DNA of 20,856 bases, from assembly GCA_002478955.1 (NCBI GenBank), contig DLKK01000045.1:1767-22622 (forward strand). Reading direction: 5' to 3'. The position numbers and the translations under genes are program-made. Positions 14,321 to 20,856 of this stretch are shown here, piece by piece (within the stretch, counting starts at the first letter, position 1; each line of letters opens with the position of its first letter). A model generated the notes under the pieces. The model did no database searches and was not told the DNA's origin. It saw only the letters and a program-made list of their open reading frames with translations. The stretch comes from Treponema sp. UBA7590. Lineage in GTDB: Bacteria > Spirochaetota > Spirochaetia > Treponematales > Treponemataceae.

Positions 14321-15011
14321 ATGTTTTTTCTATATATTCAACGTTATCTTTGTTTCTGCGGATTATATTCTTATCAGCTTTCATTTCTGGAATTGTAAAC
14401 CATTTATATTTTTGCCGATTAAGCTTAAAAGCTCTTTTTCCTTTTAAATATTTCTTTGCATCAAAACAGACTGAGTAAAAAGTATGATGATATGTCTTTT
14501 GCAGATTTGCAGAAACTGAATGTTTCGTAAAATTTTCTTCACTAATCTTTTTTACAGAAAATTCTTTTATTCCCAAAAAATTTGCAACATAATTTTTTAT
14601 AGATTTTTCATCATCATTTATATTTGTTCTTAAGAATGGAAAAAGATAACATTTCCATCGTTTTTCATAAGTCAAAAGAAAATTTTCAGGATACAGTCCA
14701 GATGAATCTGTTAATAAAAGCAAAGAAAAATTATGCTCGTTTTCTGCAACAGAGCAGATGTCTTCATAAAAAGCATCAACTGAATAATTTGCACCGTAAA
14801 GACTACAGGCAAAAGCAATGAAATAAACTGCTCCAGCGATTCCAACACCAATTTTTATTTTTAAATCAGCATTAAAAACATCAGAAAGAAAAATCGATAA
14901 AATAAAACTTGCAAAACAAATCAGTGTTTCCCAAACAGATATATTTGTCTTTATATGTTTTTTTCTTCTAAAAAGCATATCTTTTAAATTATTTTCATCA
15001 ATCTGTAACAT
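14307..15011 (-). CDS. 2TM protein with a possible degenerate NUDIX-like domain
   Basis: A 234-aa protein with two transmembrane helices near the N-terminus (residues about 26-46 and 51-72) and a soluble C-terminal domain of about 160 residues. That domain (FSLLLLTDSSGLYPENFLL, KRWKCYLFPFLRTN, KNYVANFLGIKEFSVKK, YKWFTIPEMKADKNI, NKDNVEYIEKTF) follows the strand and helix order of a NUDIX fold but has no catalytic Nudix box. Two-TM proteins with non-catalytic NUDIX-like domains are described next to CD-NTase (SMODS) signalling genes; I suggest that relation by recall only. No CD-NTase gene is present here. ATG 15011 has no ribosome binding site and lies 6 bases after an excellent extended -10. 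Confidence 0.75.
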   Translation of the reverse strand: MLQIDENNLKDMLFRRKKHIKTNISVWETLICFASFILSIFLSDVFNADLKIKIGVGIAGAVYFIAFACSLYGANYSVDAFYEDICSVAENEHNFSLLLLTDSSGLYPENFLLTYEKRWKCYLFPFLRTNINDDEKSIKNYVANFLGIKEFSVKKISEENFTKHSVSANLQKTYHHTFYSVCFDAKKYLKGKRAFKLNRQKYKWFTIPEMKADKNIIRRNKDNVEYIEKTFIFE

Positions 15012-15017
15012 AAAAAA

Positions 15018-15046
15018 ATTATATCAGTATTTTTATTCGTTTGCAA
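15018..15046 (-). promoter_or_regulatory. Promoter of the 2TM gene
   Basis: On the minus strand, TTGCAA (15046-15041), 17-base spacer, TATAAT (15023-15018) preceded by TGA, an extended -10. The -10 ends 6 bases before ATG 15011, predicting a leaderless transcript. Confidence 0.75.
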
Positions 15047-15065
15047 ATTAAAATCAGTAGCATTT

Positions 15066-15494
15066 TTATGCAGAAAACCAATCCTCAACCTTTAAAAAAG
15101 ACCTTTCTGATGCTTCTGCAAAATCAGAGGCATTGCGGGTTACAAGAACCATTCCGTTTGCGATTGCTGTTGCGGCTATTTGGGTATCGCCGTATGGCAG
15201 AGTTTTTCCGCATTTAGCACAAGTTCCAAGCAGCTGTCCGCAAATATTCGCGGAAAATTCGTCATAAGGAATTATTTCAAAATTATTTTTCAAATCTTCT
15301 GTAAATGCGTAAATTGAATCTTTGCGTTTTCCTTCTGGCATTTTTGAAATACCATAAATTAATTCCTGCCAGGTTACGGCAGAAATTGCGCACATCTTTT
15401 TTCGTGCTTCATATAACGCGATTACATTTTGGTTCGGTCTTTCTTTTGAAAATTCCGAAACAATATTTGTATCCAATAAATAAACTTTATTCAT
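15066..15494 (-). CDS. vapC: PIN-domain toxin, VapC family
   Basis: A 142-aa PIN-domain ribonuclease with the four acidic positions: D8 in LLDTNIVSEF, the glutamate in VTWQELIYG, the aspartate in YGDTQIAATA, and the last in TRNASDFAE. The length and motifs fit VapC, which cuts tRNA or rRNA when free of its antitoxin. AGGAG lies before ATG 15494. It follows the Phd-type antitoxin gene by 29 bases on the same strand, so the two form one operon. Pairing of a PIN toxin with a Phd/YefM-fold antitoxin is a known mixed combination. No residue seems lost, so the toxin should be active. Confidence 0.92.
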   Translation of the reverse strand: MNKVYLLDTNIVSEFSKERPNQNVIALYEARKKMCAISAVTWQELIYGISKMPEGKRKDSIYAFTEDLKNNFEIIPYDEFSANICGQLLGTCAKCGKTLPYGDTQIAATAIANGMVLVTRNASDFAEASERSFLKVEDWFSA

Positions 15495-15523
15495 TTTTAA
15501 CTCCTGTAAAAAATTTTGAATAG

Positions 15524-15793
15524 TTATTCTTCAAAAATAACCCTATTCGGGTCTGGATAAACTTTTGGCGGAAGAGGAATTCCTTCATCGCTCAATACAT
15601 CTGCATATTTTTCGCGCCATTTTGAAAGCCAACTCGGACCTTCTGATGAAAATTTCTTTTCATATTCCTCATAGCTGATAATCACCGCAACCGGCTTGTC
15701 GTATCTGGTCAGTTCCACAGGTTCACCGCCTTCTGCAATTTTCACAAAATTAGAAAGATTGTTCCGCGCCTCGTAAATTGAAGTTCTGCACAT
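15524..15793 (-). CDS. Phd/YefM-family antitoxin
   Basis: An 89-aa antitoxin with a strong GGAGGTG before ATG 15793; the frame extends to 15838 but the extra residues are not supported. The N-terminal Phd/YefM DNA-binding fold is clear (TSIYEARNNLSNFVKIAEGGE, PVELTRYDKPVAVIISYEEYEKK). The C-terminal tail (SWLSKWREKYADVLSDEG, ending PNRVIFEE) probably wraps the toxin. It binds and neutralises the downstream VapC and should repress its own promoter, which lies 34-62 bases upstream. Confidence 0.92.
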   Translation of the reverse strand: MCRTSIYEARNNLSNFVKIAEGGEPVELTRYDKPVAVIISYEEYEKKFSSEGPSWLSKWREKYADVLSDEGIPLPPKVYPDPNRVIFEE

Positions 15794-15826
15794 AATGACA
15801 CCTCCAAAATATCTTTTAATAAAAAA

Positions 15827-15855
15827 AGAATAGCACACAAAAATATTCTAGTCAA
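15827..15855 (-). promoter_or_regulatory. Promoter of the antitoxin-toxin operon
   Basis: On the minus strand, TTGACT (15855-15850), a 17-base spacer and TATTCT (15832-15827). Transcription would start about 15820, giving a leader of about 27 bases with the GGAGGTG site before ATG 15793. Confidence 0.7.
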
Positions 15856-15973
15856 GATTTAAAATGTTGGCTAGGATTATCAAAAGGAACAAACATTAAT
15901 TTTTAGTTATGAAATTTACGCATTGTATAATAGAAGAAAATGTGATTTTTTATATGCGAAACAAAATTTTTGT

Positions 15974-16011
15974 AAAAAAAAGCAAGATTTTTTCTATTAT
16001 ATATGCTTTTT
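15974..16011 (-). terminator. AT-rich terminator after the XRE gene
   Basis: On the minus strand AAAAAGCA (16011-16004) pairs with TGCTTTTT (15984-15977), continuing into a run of eight T. The 5' arm overlaps the stop codon and the loop is 19 bases long, so the stem is weak but the position is right. Confidence 0.45.
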
Positions 16012-16363
16012 ACTGTGAGTTATTCAAATATTCTGCAAGTGCAATCACGGTTTTTTTGTCTTTTTGGGAAAGTTCTGTAAATGTCCTTAAAAGCTTCTGT
16101 TCTTCTTTTTGTGTGGGATTTTCATTTTTGTTGATGGGTGAAAGGATTTCATTCGGAACATTATTTTTTCCTGTGATAAGGTATTCAACAGAAACACCGA
16201 GCACTTGTGCGATGCGGACGGCAATATCTGCACTCGGCATACATCCGCGCGAACCTACATAACTGTCAATGGCTCTTTTTGAAATTCCAGCACGAGCCGC
16301 GACTTCCTTATCCAAAAGTCCAAGAAAATCAATCTGTTCACGTAGACGATCACGAAAATCCAT
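16010..16363 (-). CDS. XRE-family transcriptional regulator
   Basis: A 117-aa protein with an N-terminal lambda-repressor-like HTH. The helices are readable as RDRLREQIDFLGLLDKEVA, then AGISKRAIDSYVG as recognition helix, then ADIAVRIAQVLGVSVEYLITG, the typical end of an XRE domain. The C-terminal 50 residues (QKEEQKLLRTFTELSQKD, KKTVIALAEYLNNSQ) are a helical tail common in treponemal or clostridial XRE proteins and have no peptidase domain. It is transcribed divergently from the leucine-rich-repeat gene at 16471, and a strong dyad (16368-16395) lies between them, so it probably controls both. ATG 16363 has no Shine-Dalgarno; TATTAT ends 6 bases before it, but no good -35 is visible. Confidence 0.88.
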   Translation of the reverse strand: MDFRDRLREQIDFLGLLDKEVAARAGISKRAIDSYVGSRGCMPSADIAVRIAQVLGVSVEYLITGKNNVPNEILSPINKNENPTQKEEQKLLRTFTELSQKDKKTVIALAEYLNNSQ

Positions 16364-16367
16364 ATTT

Positions 16368-16395
16368 TTATAATAACACTTTGGTAGTATTATAA
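16368..16395. promoter_or_regulatory. Dyad operator between the divergent XRE and LRR genes
   Basis: TTATAATA (16368-16375), 12-base centre, TATTATAA (16388-16395) is a perfect inverted repeat, and each arm contains TATAAT. The centre and right arm (CACTTTGGTAGTATT) recur, inverted and slightly altered, as AATACTAAAGTGGTATT at 16439-16455, itself a dyad AATAC-N7-GTATT. Two related sites suggest repressor binding, most likely by the XRE protein. Confidence 0.55.
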
Positions 16396-16470
16396 AATTA
16401 ACAGTAATAAAATAGTGATATATATTTATTGTTGGAGTAATACTAAAGTGGTATTTCTAAGGAGAATTTT

Positions 16471-17125
16471 ATGAAACCTATTTTTGTTAAGAATGAAAAA
16501 GAATTAAAATATTTTATTTTTGGAAGTAATGTAAAAGTTGAGGAAGTTGAAAAAACTGGAGATGCAGGAAAACCTAAAGAAATAAAAAAGCCTACAGAAT
16601 TTGAAAACATGGACGATTCCTATAGATTTGAAGATATAGAGGTCATTTCAGAAAAAGCTTTTTATGCTCCATGGAACTTTAGACGAGTGTATTTTGATAC
16701 TAAATTGGAAACAATAAAAAAAGAAGCTTTTGAAGATTGCTCGGAACTTGAGGTTTTTTGCTGTGGTGAAGTCTGCGGTAATAACGATGATGAAGATTCT
16801 AAAATAAAATGGTTGAAATTAAATAAAAAAGAAGGTGAATCTTTTAAAATTGAAGCAAAAGCATTTTCTGGTTGTACACAATTGCATACAGTAATGTAAA
16901 AAATTAATTATTGAAAAAGATGCCTTTAAAGATTGTAAAGAACTGAGAACTTTTGTTTGTTTTTGCGACAAAATTTTATTTACAGAGAATCCATTTGAAG
17001 ACTACCTAGAATCATTAGTTTTTATCGGAAATAAAGATAAGGAACAAGAATTTTCTGATTTAGAAAGATTTGCTCGTGAAAATGGTTATAGGTATATAGA
17101 TGAAAAATGCCTGAAAAAACAATAG
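16471..17125 (+). pseudogene. BspA-type leucine-rich-repeat protein gene, frameshifted
   Basis: AAGGAG at 16459-16464 precedes ATG 16471. The first frame encodes LRR_5-type repeats (ISEKAFYAPWNFRRVYF, IKKEAFEDCSELEVFCC, IEAKAFSGCTQLHTV) and stops at 16899. The next repeat continues in a shifted frame (CKKLIIEKDAFKDCKELRTFVCFC) and runs to a stop at 17125 with a C-terminal cap (EFSDLERFARENGYRYIDEK). Deleting one A near 16894 joins them into one protein of about 217 aa. There is no signal peptide, so this is an intracellular LRR protein, unlike surface BspA. BspA-type LRRs mediate binding to proteins. A sequencing error cannot be excluded. It is AT-rich and follows the XRE regulator divergently. 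Confidence 0.8.
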
Positions 17126-17397
17126 AAACCATAAGCATATAAAAAGAAACAAAAAAAGTTGAAAAATCTCGCTGGGAAAAAGGTTGGGATACAAGAACAC
17201 ACAATAAAATTGCTGCTCAACAGAAACAATTGGATCAATCAATATCATCTTCTGCTCATAATCAGTGGATGACCAAGAAAAATAATGAAATTGCAAATTT
17301 AAAACGACAATTGGCTGAACAAAAAAGTAGAAAAAAACAGCAATCGGAGGATATACTTCAAGAAATAGAAAATGAACTTGATAAATTTGATTTCTAA
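17107..17397 (+). pseudogene. Coiled-coil protein gene with an early stop
   Basis: ATG 17107 overlaps the end of the LRR gene and reads MPEKTIETISI, then TAA at 17140-17142, after which the same frame continues for 84 codons to 17397. The continuation is charged and helical (KKVEKSRWEKGWDTRTHNK, IANLKRQLAEQKSRKKQQ, EDILQEIENELDKFDF) and looks like a short coiled coil. An in-frame ATG at 17269 could start a 42-residue piece. There is no ribosome binding site before 17107. Either one base change made the stop, or the segment was once the C-terminus of the LRR protein. I recognise no family. Confidence 0.5.
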
Positions 17398-17402
17398 AAC
17401 AA

Positions 17403-17954
17403 CTAAATAATCGGGTCGCTACAAAATTTTTTACGTCTGCAGCCCTTGCAGAAACTACCCATCCAAACGCTGTCGAACTGGTCGGTGGCGTTTTTTACAA
17501 AGTCTTTGTTGCTGCTCAAAATTCCGGCTTCAAAGTTGCGGGTGTTTTCGCCTTTCATGCCAAGTCCGGCTCCAGTCAGGTTTGCAGAACCCACGTACGC
17601 TGTCTTAAAGTCAAAAATTATGATTTTAAAATGAACTCTTGGGCAAAGAACTCGCTCCATTCCTTCTATCAAAACTGGATATTTGTCAAAATCCTGGCGG
17701 AACGCTGGTCCTGGTTCTTTTGCGTGAATAAGGCGGATTGCAACTCCGCGTTTTGCAAGGTCAGAAAGGACTTCCAAAAGCGGTTTTGTGCCGCGACCGT
17801 CTTTTACGTAAAGGTCTTTTATGTCTGCAGTGCCAATCCACAGAGTTTTTTTTACGTCTTTTATCCGCTCAGCCACTTGCTCGTAATGGGCTTCATTTGC
17901 AATGTACAAAGTTTCTGGGGCAAAAGAATTTTTCATTTCTGTTGATTTTCCCAA
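17403..17954 (-). CDS. Single-HKD phospholipase D-like protein with C-terminal Cys cluster
   Basis: A 183-aa protein with one HKD motif: H108-F-K110 and D115 in HFKIIIFDF, then YVGSANLTGAGLGMKGENTRNFEAGI, the standard second half of the PLD active site. PLD-like enzymes act on phosphodiester bonds of lipids or nucleic acids and need two HKD motifs, so this one would have to dimerise, like Nuc-type nucleases. The C-terminus carries a Cys cluster CKGCRRKKFC, a possible metal site. The TTG start at 17954 lies 5 bases after the stop of the HD-GYP gene, with AGGA upstream; ATG 17936 is an alternative without Shine-Dalgarno. It is probably co-transcribed with the HD-GYP gene. Confidence 0.82.
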   Translation of the reverse strand: MGKSTEMKNSFAPETLYIANEAHYEQVAERIKDVKKTLWIGTADIKDLYVKDGRGTKPLLEVLSDLAKRGVAIRLIHAKEPGPAFRQDFDKYPVLIEGMERVLCPRVHFKIIIFDFKTAYVGSANLTGAGLGMKGENTRNFEAGILSSNKDFVKNATDQFDSVWMGSFCKGCRRKKFCSDPII

Positions 17955-17959
17955 TCATC

Positions 17960-19246
17960 CTATCTCCCCATCAACCTGACCACTTCTTCCTTTGAATCCA
18001 AGAAAATCTTTGCAATCTGCGGGTCAAAGTCTGTGCCGCTGCCTTTTTCGATGATTGAAAAGCACTGGTCAAGCGGCATTGCGTCGCGGTAGCAGCGTTT
18101 TTGGGAAACGGCGTCAAAAACGTCGGCAACAGCCATAATCCGCGCGTGAAGTGGAATCTGTTCGCCGGCAAGTCCTTGTGGGTAGCCTTTTCCGTTGTAT
18201 TTTTCGTGGTGGAATCTTGCAACTTCGTATGCGATTTTTTCAAATTCTGCGTCATCCAGATTTTTGAATGTGTTCTGAATAATTTCTCCGCCGCAAGATG
18301 CGTGCTTTTTCATAATCGCAAATTCTTCATCCGTAAGCTTTCCTGGCTTTTGCAGAATATGGTCAGGCGTTGCGATTTTTCCAATATCGTGAAGCGGAGC
18401 CGCATTGCTTACGTTAATCAGATAGTCTTTGTTCATAATATCTTGATAACGCTTGTCGTGGCGCATTTTTTGAAGAATCAGATTGACATAGGCTCTAGTG
18501 CGCTTGATGTGTCCGCCGGTGTTGCTGTCGCGGTTTTCAACAAGATTCGCAAATCCTTCAACCATGTTGTCGCTGTACAAAGTAAGTTTTTTAATTGCAG
18601 GATTTTCAAAGTCAACATAAATTCCCAGAAGAAGAATGGTAGGGCAGATTGAAGAAAGCAAAATCTCTGGGAAAATAATCTGAGCAATAAGAATGATTCC
18701 TACAATCACGATAATTGAAACTGTTCCGAATTTTTTATCCTTTGCAAGATATTTGTGACGCGTAACAACAAGACCTAAAATAATTCCGTAATGAAGAAAT
18801 AGCGAAACAAAGCAGACATAAACTGAAAATCCCATTGAATAAAAAGTCGTTTTTCCCTGAATGTATTCAAGCTGATTGATTCCGGTAAAAATCAGAATTA
18901 GAGAGATAATTCCCGGCAGAAAAAGAAAAAAATTCCTTTTTTTATGCTCTTTGCAAAAGCCTACAATCTGGTCGTACATGTAAAGCGAGGTTACAATAAT
19001 CGTTAAATCCATAAAGACAAAAAACAAAAGGTGTCCGTATTTATTCAGCCAGTCAGGAATACTTTCAAGGTGATTTACAGTCCAGGCTGTCAGACCGTCA
19101 AAAAATACCGCCCAGGGAGCAACAATCATAAGAGCGTCAAAAAATTTATTGCAGGGAATTTTCGTTTTTAAAGTCGCCCTTAAATAAGTTATTATAATAT
19201 AAAGAGTTACAATCAAACAACCAATTTGCAATTTTACAAACTGCAT
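17960..19246 (-). CDS. Membrane-bound HD-GYP domain protein, predicted cyclic-di-GMP phosphodiesterase
   Basis: A 428-aa protein starting at ATG 19246, with a near-perfect GGAGGA six bases before; the frame extends to a TTG at 19261 that contains the ribosome binding site. Residues 1-215 hold about seven hydrophobic segments, a membrane sensor region. The HD-GYP domain follows: H286-D287 in PLHDIGK, the HKK-type downstream histidine (MKKHASCGGEII), then H346-H347-E348 and GYP in HHEKYNGKGYP, and HARIMAVADVFDA. The position that is usually Asp in the HHExxDGxGYP motif is Asn351; this may reduce activity. HD-GYP enzymes degrade cyclic-di-GMP and so affect motility and adhesion. Promoter and operator lie at 19268-19341. 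Confidence 0.92.
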   Translation of the reverse strand: MQFVKLQIGCLIVTLYIIITYLRATLKTKIPCNKFFDALMIVAPWAVFFDGLTAWTVNHLESIPDWLNKYGHLLFFVFMDLTIIVTSLYMYDQIVGFCKEHKKRNFFLFLPGIISLILIFTGINQLEYIQGKTTFYSMGFSVYVCFVSLFLHYGIILGLVVTRHKYLAKDKKFGTVSIIVIVGIILIAQIIFPEILLSSICPTILLLGIYVDFENPAIKKLTLYSDNMVEGFANLVENRDSNTGGHIKRTRAYVNLILQKMRHDKRYQDIMNKDYLINVSNAAPLHDIGKIATPDHILQKPGKLTDEEFAIMKKHASCGGEIIQNTFKNLDDAEFEKIAYEVARFHHEKYNGKGYPQGLAGEQIPLHARIMAVADVFDAVSQKRCYRDAMPLDQCFSIIEKGSGTDFDPQIAKIFLDSKEEVVRLMGR

Positions 19247-19267
19247 AAAAATCCTCCGCAAACAGGT

Positions 19268-19316
19268 TAATTAGTCTAAATGTTGAATTTATAAAACTCG
19301 GCATTTAGACTAATTA
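19268..19316. promoter_or_regulatory. 15-bp inverted repeat upstream of the HD-GYP gene
   Basis: TAATTAGTCTAAATG (19268-19282) and CATTTAGACTAATTA (19302-19316) form a perfect 15-bp dyad with a 19-base centre. The right arm overlaps the -10 box of the HD-GYP promoter (19318-19313), so a protein binding there would block it. The arms are too far upstream of a T-run to be a terminator. Confidence 0.7.
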
Positions 19317-19341
19317 TAATCCTGATTCTGGATTTTTGCAA
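19313..19341 (-). promoter_or_regulatory. Promoter of the HD-GYP gene
   Basis: On the minus strand TTGCAA (19341-19336), 17-base spacer and TATAAT (19318-19313). Transcription would start about 19306, leaving a 60-base leader with GGAGGA before ATG 19246. The same TTGCAA-17-TATAAT arrangement occurs before the 2TM gene. Confidence 0.65.
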
Positions 19342-19344
19342 AAA

Positions 19345-19839
19345 TCAAACTTCTTTGTAATATGGGCAAATATCCTCAAAATGTCCATCTTTCATTCTGA
19401 ATCCGCCCTTGATTGTTCCAAGTTGAATAAATCCTAGTCGTTCATAAAGATGCCGTGCGTGGAAATTTGTTGCGACAACCGCATTGAACTGAAGGATTTT
19501 AAATCCAATTTTGTGTGCTTGTATAATGCAGTCTTTTACAAGCATTTCCCCGATATGAAGTCCTCTGCATTCGGAGCTAACTGCATAACTTGCGTTTGAA
19601 ATATGTCCACAACGCCCTATATTGTTCGGATGTAGAATGTAAAGTCCAAGAATTTTTCCACTTTCTGAATCTTCCGCTACAGCGCAGTAACTTTGTGCCG
19701 CAAAAAAATCTTTTCCGTCCGCGGCGCTCAATTGCTCTTCCTGAGGAAAAGCAACTCCATCTTCAACAACTTCATTCCAGATTCGACACATAGCCGGAAC
19801 ATCATTTTCTATATATTTTCTGATTATTATTTTATTCAT
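19345..19839 (-). CDS. GNAT family acetyltransferase
   Basis: A 164-aa GNAT protein starting at ATG 19839 (MNKIIIRKYIENDV); the open frame continues to 19875 but the added residues are unsupported. The acetyl-CoA binding motif A is SSECRGLHIGEMLVKDCI, and motif B follows as NFHARHLYERLGF, the usual end of the core fold. KGGFRMKDGHFEDICPYYKEV is a typical tail of single-domain GNATs in the phosphinothricin/RimI-like group, but the substrate cannot be named. No ribosome binding site is seen. GATACT lies 9 bases before the start, so the leader is very short or absent. It ends 99 bases before the HD-GYP start, with that gene's promoter in between, so it is a separate unit. Confidence 0.88.
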   Translation of the reverse strand: MNKIIIRKYIENDVPAMCRIWNEVVEDGVAFPQEEQLSAADGKDFFAAQSYCAVAEDSESGKILGLYILHPNNIGRCGHISNASYAVSSECRGLHIGEMLVKDCIIQAHKIGFKILQFNAVVATNFHARHLYERLGFIQLGTIKGGFRMKDGHFEDICPYYKEV

Positions 19840-20065
19840 TTTTATACCAGTATCAAAAATATATTGAAACCACAATATTAATGCAATAAGGTTTTTGGAA
19901 TAATAGACTGGACGTTCAATCGAAGTGTTTTTTTGGGTGGTTTATTCAACTTTATATTTGCCCATTCTAAGTTTTCTTTCTATATTTAAATCATAACTTG
20001 AATTGCAGCGGTTTTTCTTCGTGCCTTGCAGCGGCTTTCCTTAAAAATTTTCTGGAGGCTGTTTT
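19840..20065. other. Intergenic region between divergent GNAT and NylB-like genes
   Basis: AT-rich. The direct repeat TTGCAGCGG occurs at 20003-20011 and 20026-20034, 23 bases apart (about two helical turns), upstream of the NylB-like gene. This could be an activator site. No convincing promoter, RNA gene or small open frame is visible. Confidence 0.4.
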
Positions 20066-20856
20066 ATGAAAAAATTGCTTGAAAAATTATTCATTTTTTT
20101 TGGTTTTCTCACTTTTGGAGGCGTTATGACATTTTCACAGAATTATCCAAACGCGGAACAGACTACGCCCGATGCGATGGGCTGGATGCAGGGGTTTCCA
20201 CCTGAACCGGAAAAGACGCTTCACGCTTCGGACGGCTCGTTCTTTGACTTTCCGGCTTTGCGCTACAGCGTGAACCATATGAGGGAGTTTTTTCCGACTC
20301 GCAATGTTTCGGCAGGTAACGGCAAAAAATACCAGCTAAAGACAAAGCTTGACCCGGCGATTGGAAACGTGACTTTCACGCCATGGGATTCAGACAAGAC
20401 GATGACTTTCGAAGAGTCGCTTGGCGCAAATTATACTGACGGAATCATCGTTATGCACAAGGGAAAAGTTGTCTACGAAAAATACCCTGCAGGTTTAAAG
20501 CCGGACGGACTTCACGCGGCAATGTCTGTGAGCAAGTCGTTCACGGGAACAATCGCTTCAATCCTTGTTGCGGACGGAAAACTCGACCCGACAAAAAAAG
20601 TCGCTGAATATATTCCAGAACTGAAAGATTCAGGATTTGCGGACGCTACTGTTCAGCAGGTTATGGATATGACGACTGCAATCAAATACAGCGAGGATTA
20701 TAACGACCCGAATGCGGAAATCTGGGCTTACTCGGCGGCAGGAAACGTGTTCCGCCCGGCAGACTACAAAGGTCCGCAAAACTACTACGAGTACCTTGCA
20801 ACGGTGAAAAAGCTTCCGGACGCAGAGCACGGCGAGGCATTCGGCTATAGAACCGT
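20066..20856 (+). CDS. Secreted NylB/class C beta-lactamase-like serine hydrolase, 5' part (runs off the window)
   Basis: GGAGG at 20054-20058 precedes ATG 20066, and the frame is open to the last base (263 complete codons). The N-terminus is a signal peptide (MKKLLEKLFIFFGFLTFGG, ending FSQ). The serine hydrolase fold is recognisable: DGIIVMHKGKVVYEKYPAG, the SxxK nucleophile motif in MSVSKSFTG, ILVADGKLDPTKKVAEYIPEL, VMDMTTAIKYSEDYNDPNAE. The last two match the 6-aminohexanoate-oligomer hydrolase (NylB) branch of the beta-lactamase family. Such enzymes hydrolyse amide or ester bonds; some act on peptidoglycan or small esters. The natural substrate is unknown. The rest of the gene, including the later active-site residues, lies outside. 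Confidence 0.88.
   Translation, partial: MKKLLEKLFIFFGFLTFGGVMTFSQNYPNAEQTTPDAMGWMQGFPPEPEKTLHASDGSFFDFPALRYSVNHMREFFPTRNVSAGNGKKYQLKTKLDPAIGNVTFTPWDSDKTMTFEESLGANYTDGIIVMHKGKVVYEKYPAGLKPDGLHAAMSVSKSFTGTIASILVADGKLDPTKKVAEYIPELKDSGFADATVQQVMDMTTAIKYSEDYNDPNAEIWAYSAAGNVFRPADYKGPQNYYEYLATVKKLPDAEHGEAFGYRT

Noticed and set aside
17022..17296. Two overlapping minus-strand frames opposite the LRR and coiled-coil genes
   Set aside because: Phe/Tyr-rich antisense readings of AT-rich coding DNA; the plus strand shows LRR and coiled-coil patterns in that region.
1..20856. CRISPR array, tRNA or rRNA genes, DNA methyltransferase or CD-NTase gene
   Set aside because: Looked for and not seen; no regularly spaced repeats, no cloverleaf with CCA-like end, and no proteins with the corresponding motifs.

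Overview
The window looks like a chromosomal stretch from a low-to-mid GC, double-membrane bacterium, most likely a host-associated spirochaete of the Treponema type. This rests on gene content (HD-GYP sensor, CAP-domain lipoprotein, secreted beta-barrel protein, PIN/Phd toxin-antitoxin pair, YjjG-type HAD phosphatase, NylB-like hydrolase) and base composition. It is an inference, because there is no rRNA or other taxonomic marker here.

Layout. Bases 1-1470 carry the 3' end of a Ham1/ITPase-like gene and a WYL-domain regulator, both of moderate GC. At about 1471 the composition drops sharply and a defence island begins. McrBC module 1 (1495-4688) is an EVE/PUA-like-McrB GTPase translationally coupled to a canonical McrC nuclease. 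It is followed by a Fic-wHTH gene broken by one frameshift (4815-5820), a small HD hydrolase (5906-6400) and an unrecognised 137-aa AT-rich gene with a 14-bp inverted repeat around it (6552-6965). McrBC module 2 (7200-10319) has a different architecture. A small membrane protein abuts module 2.

From 10900 on the content is more housekeeping-like: a secreted beta-barrel candidate; a 142-bp array of five consecutive palindromes; a YjjG-type phosphatase; two tandem cupins; a CAP lipoprotein overlapping a hypoxanthine/uracil-DNA glycosylase; a convergent 2TM protein with a possible degenerate NUDIX-like domain; and a Phd/VapC pair. A second accessory patch (16010-17397) has an XRE regulator divergent from a frameshifted leucine-rich-repeat gene and a broken coiled-coil gene, with a dyad operator between them. 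Then come, on the minus strand, a GNAT acetyltransferase, an HD-GYP membrane sensor and a single-HKD PLD-like protein. The window ends inside a NylB/class C beta-lactamase-like secreted hydrolase.

How the genes may work together. The two McrBC modules are predicted modification-dependent restriction systems with different target readers. The adjacent WYL regulator may control module 1. Four genes (HAD, first cupin, CAP lipoprotein, 2TM protein) lack a Shine-Dalgarno and have a -10 hexamer ending exactly 6 nt before the start codon. This suggests leaderless mRNAs as a recurrent local promoter design. All functional statements are from sequence reading only; no database search was possible.
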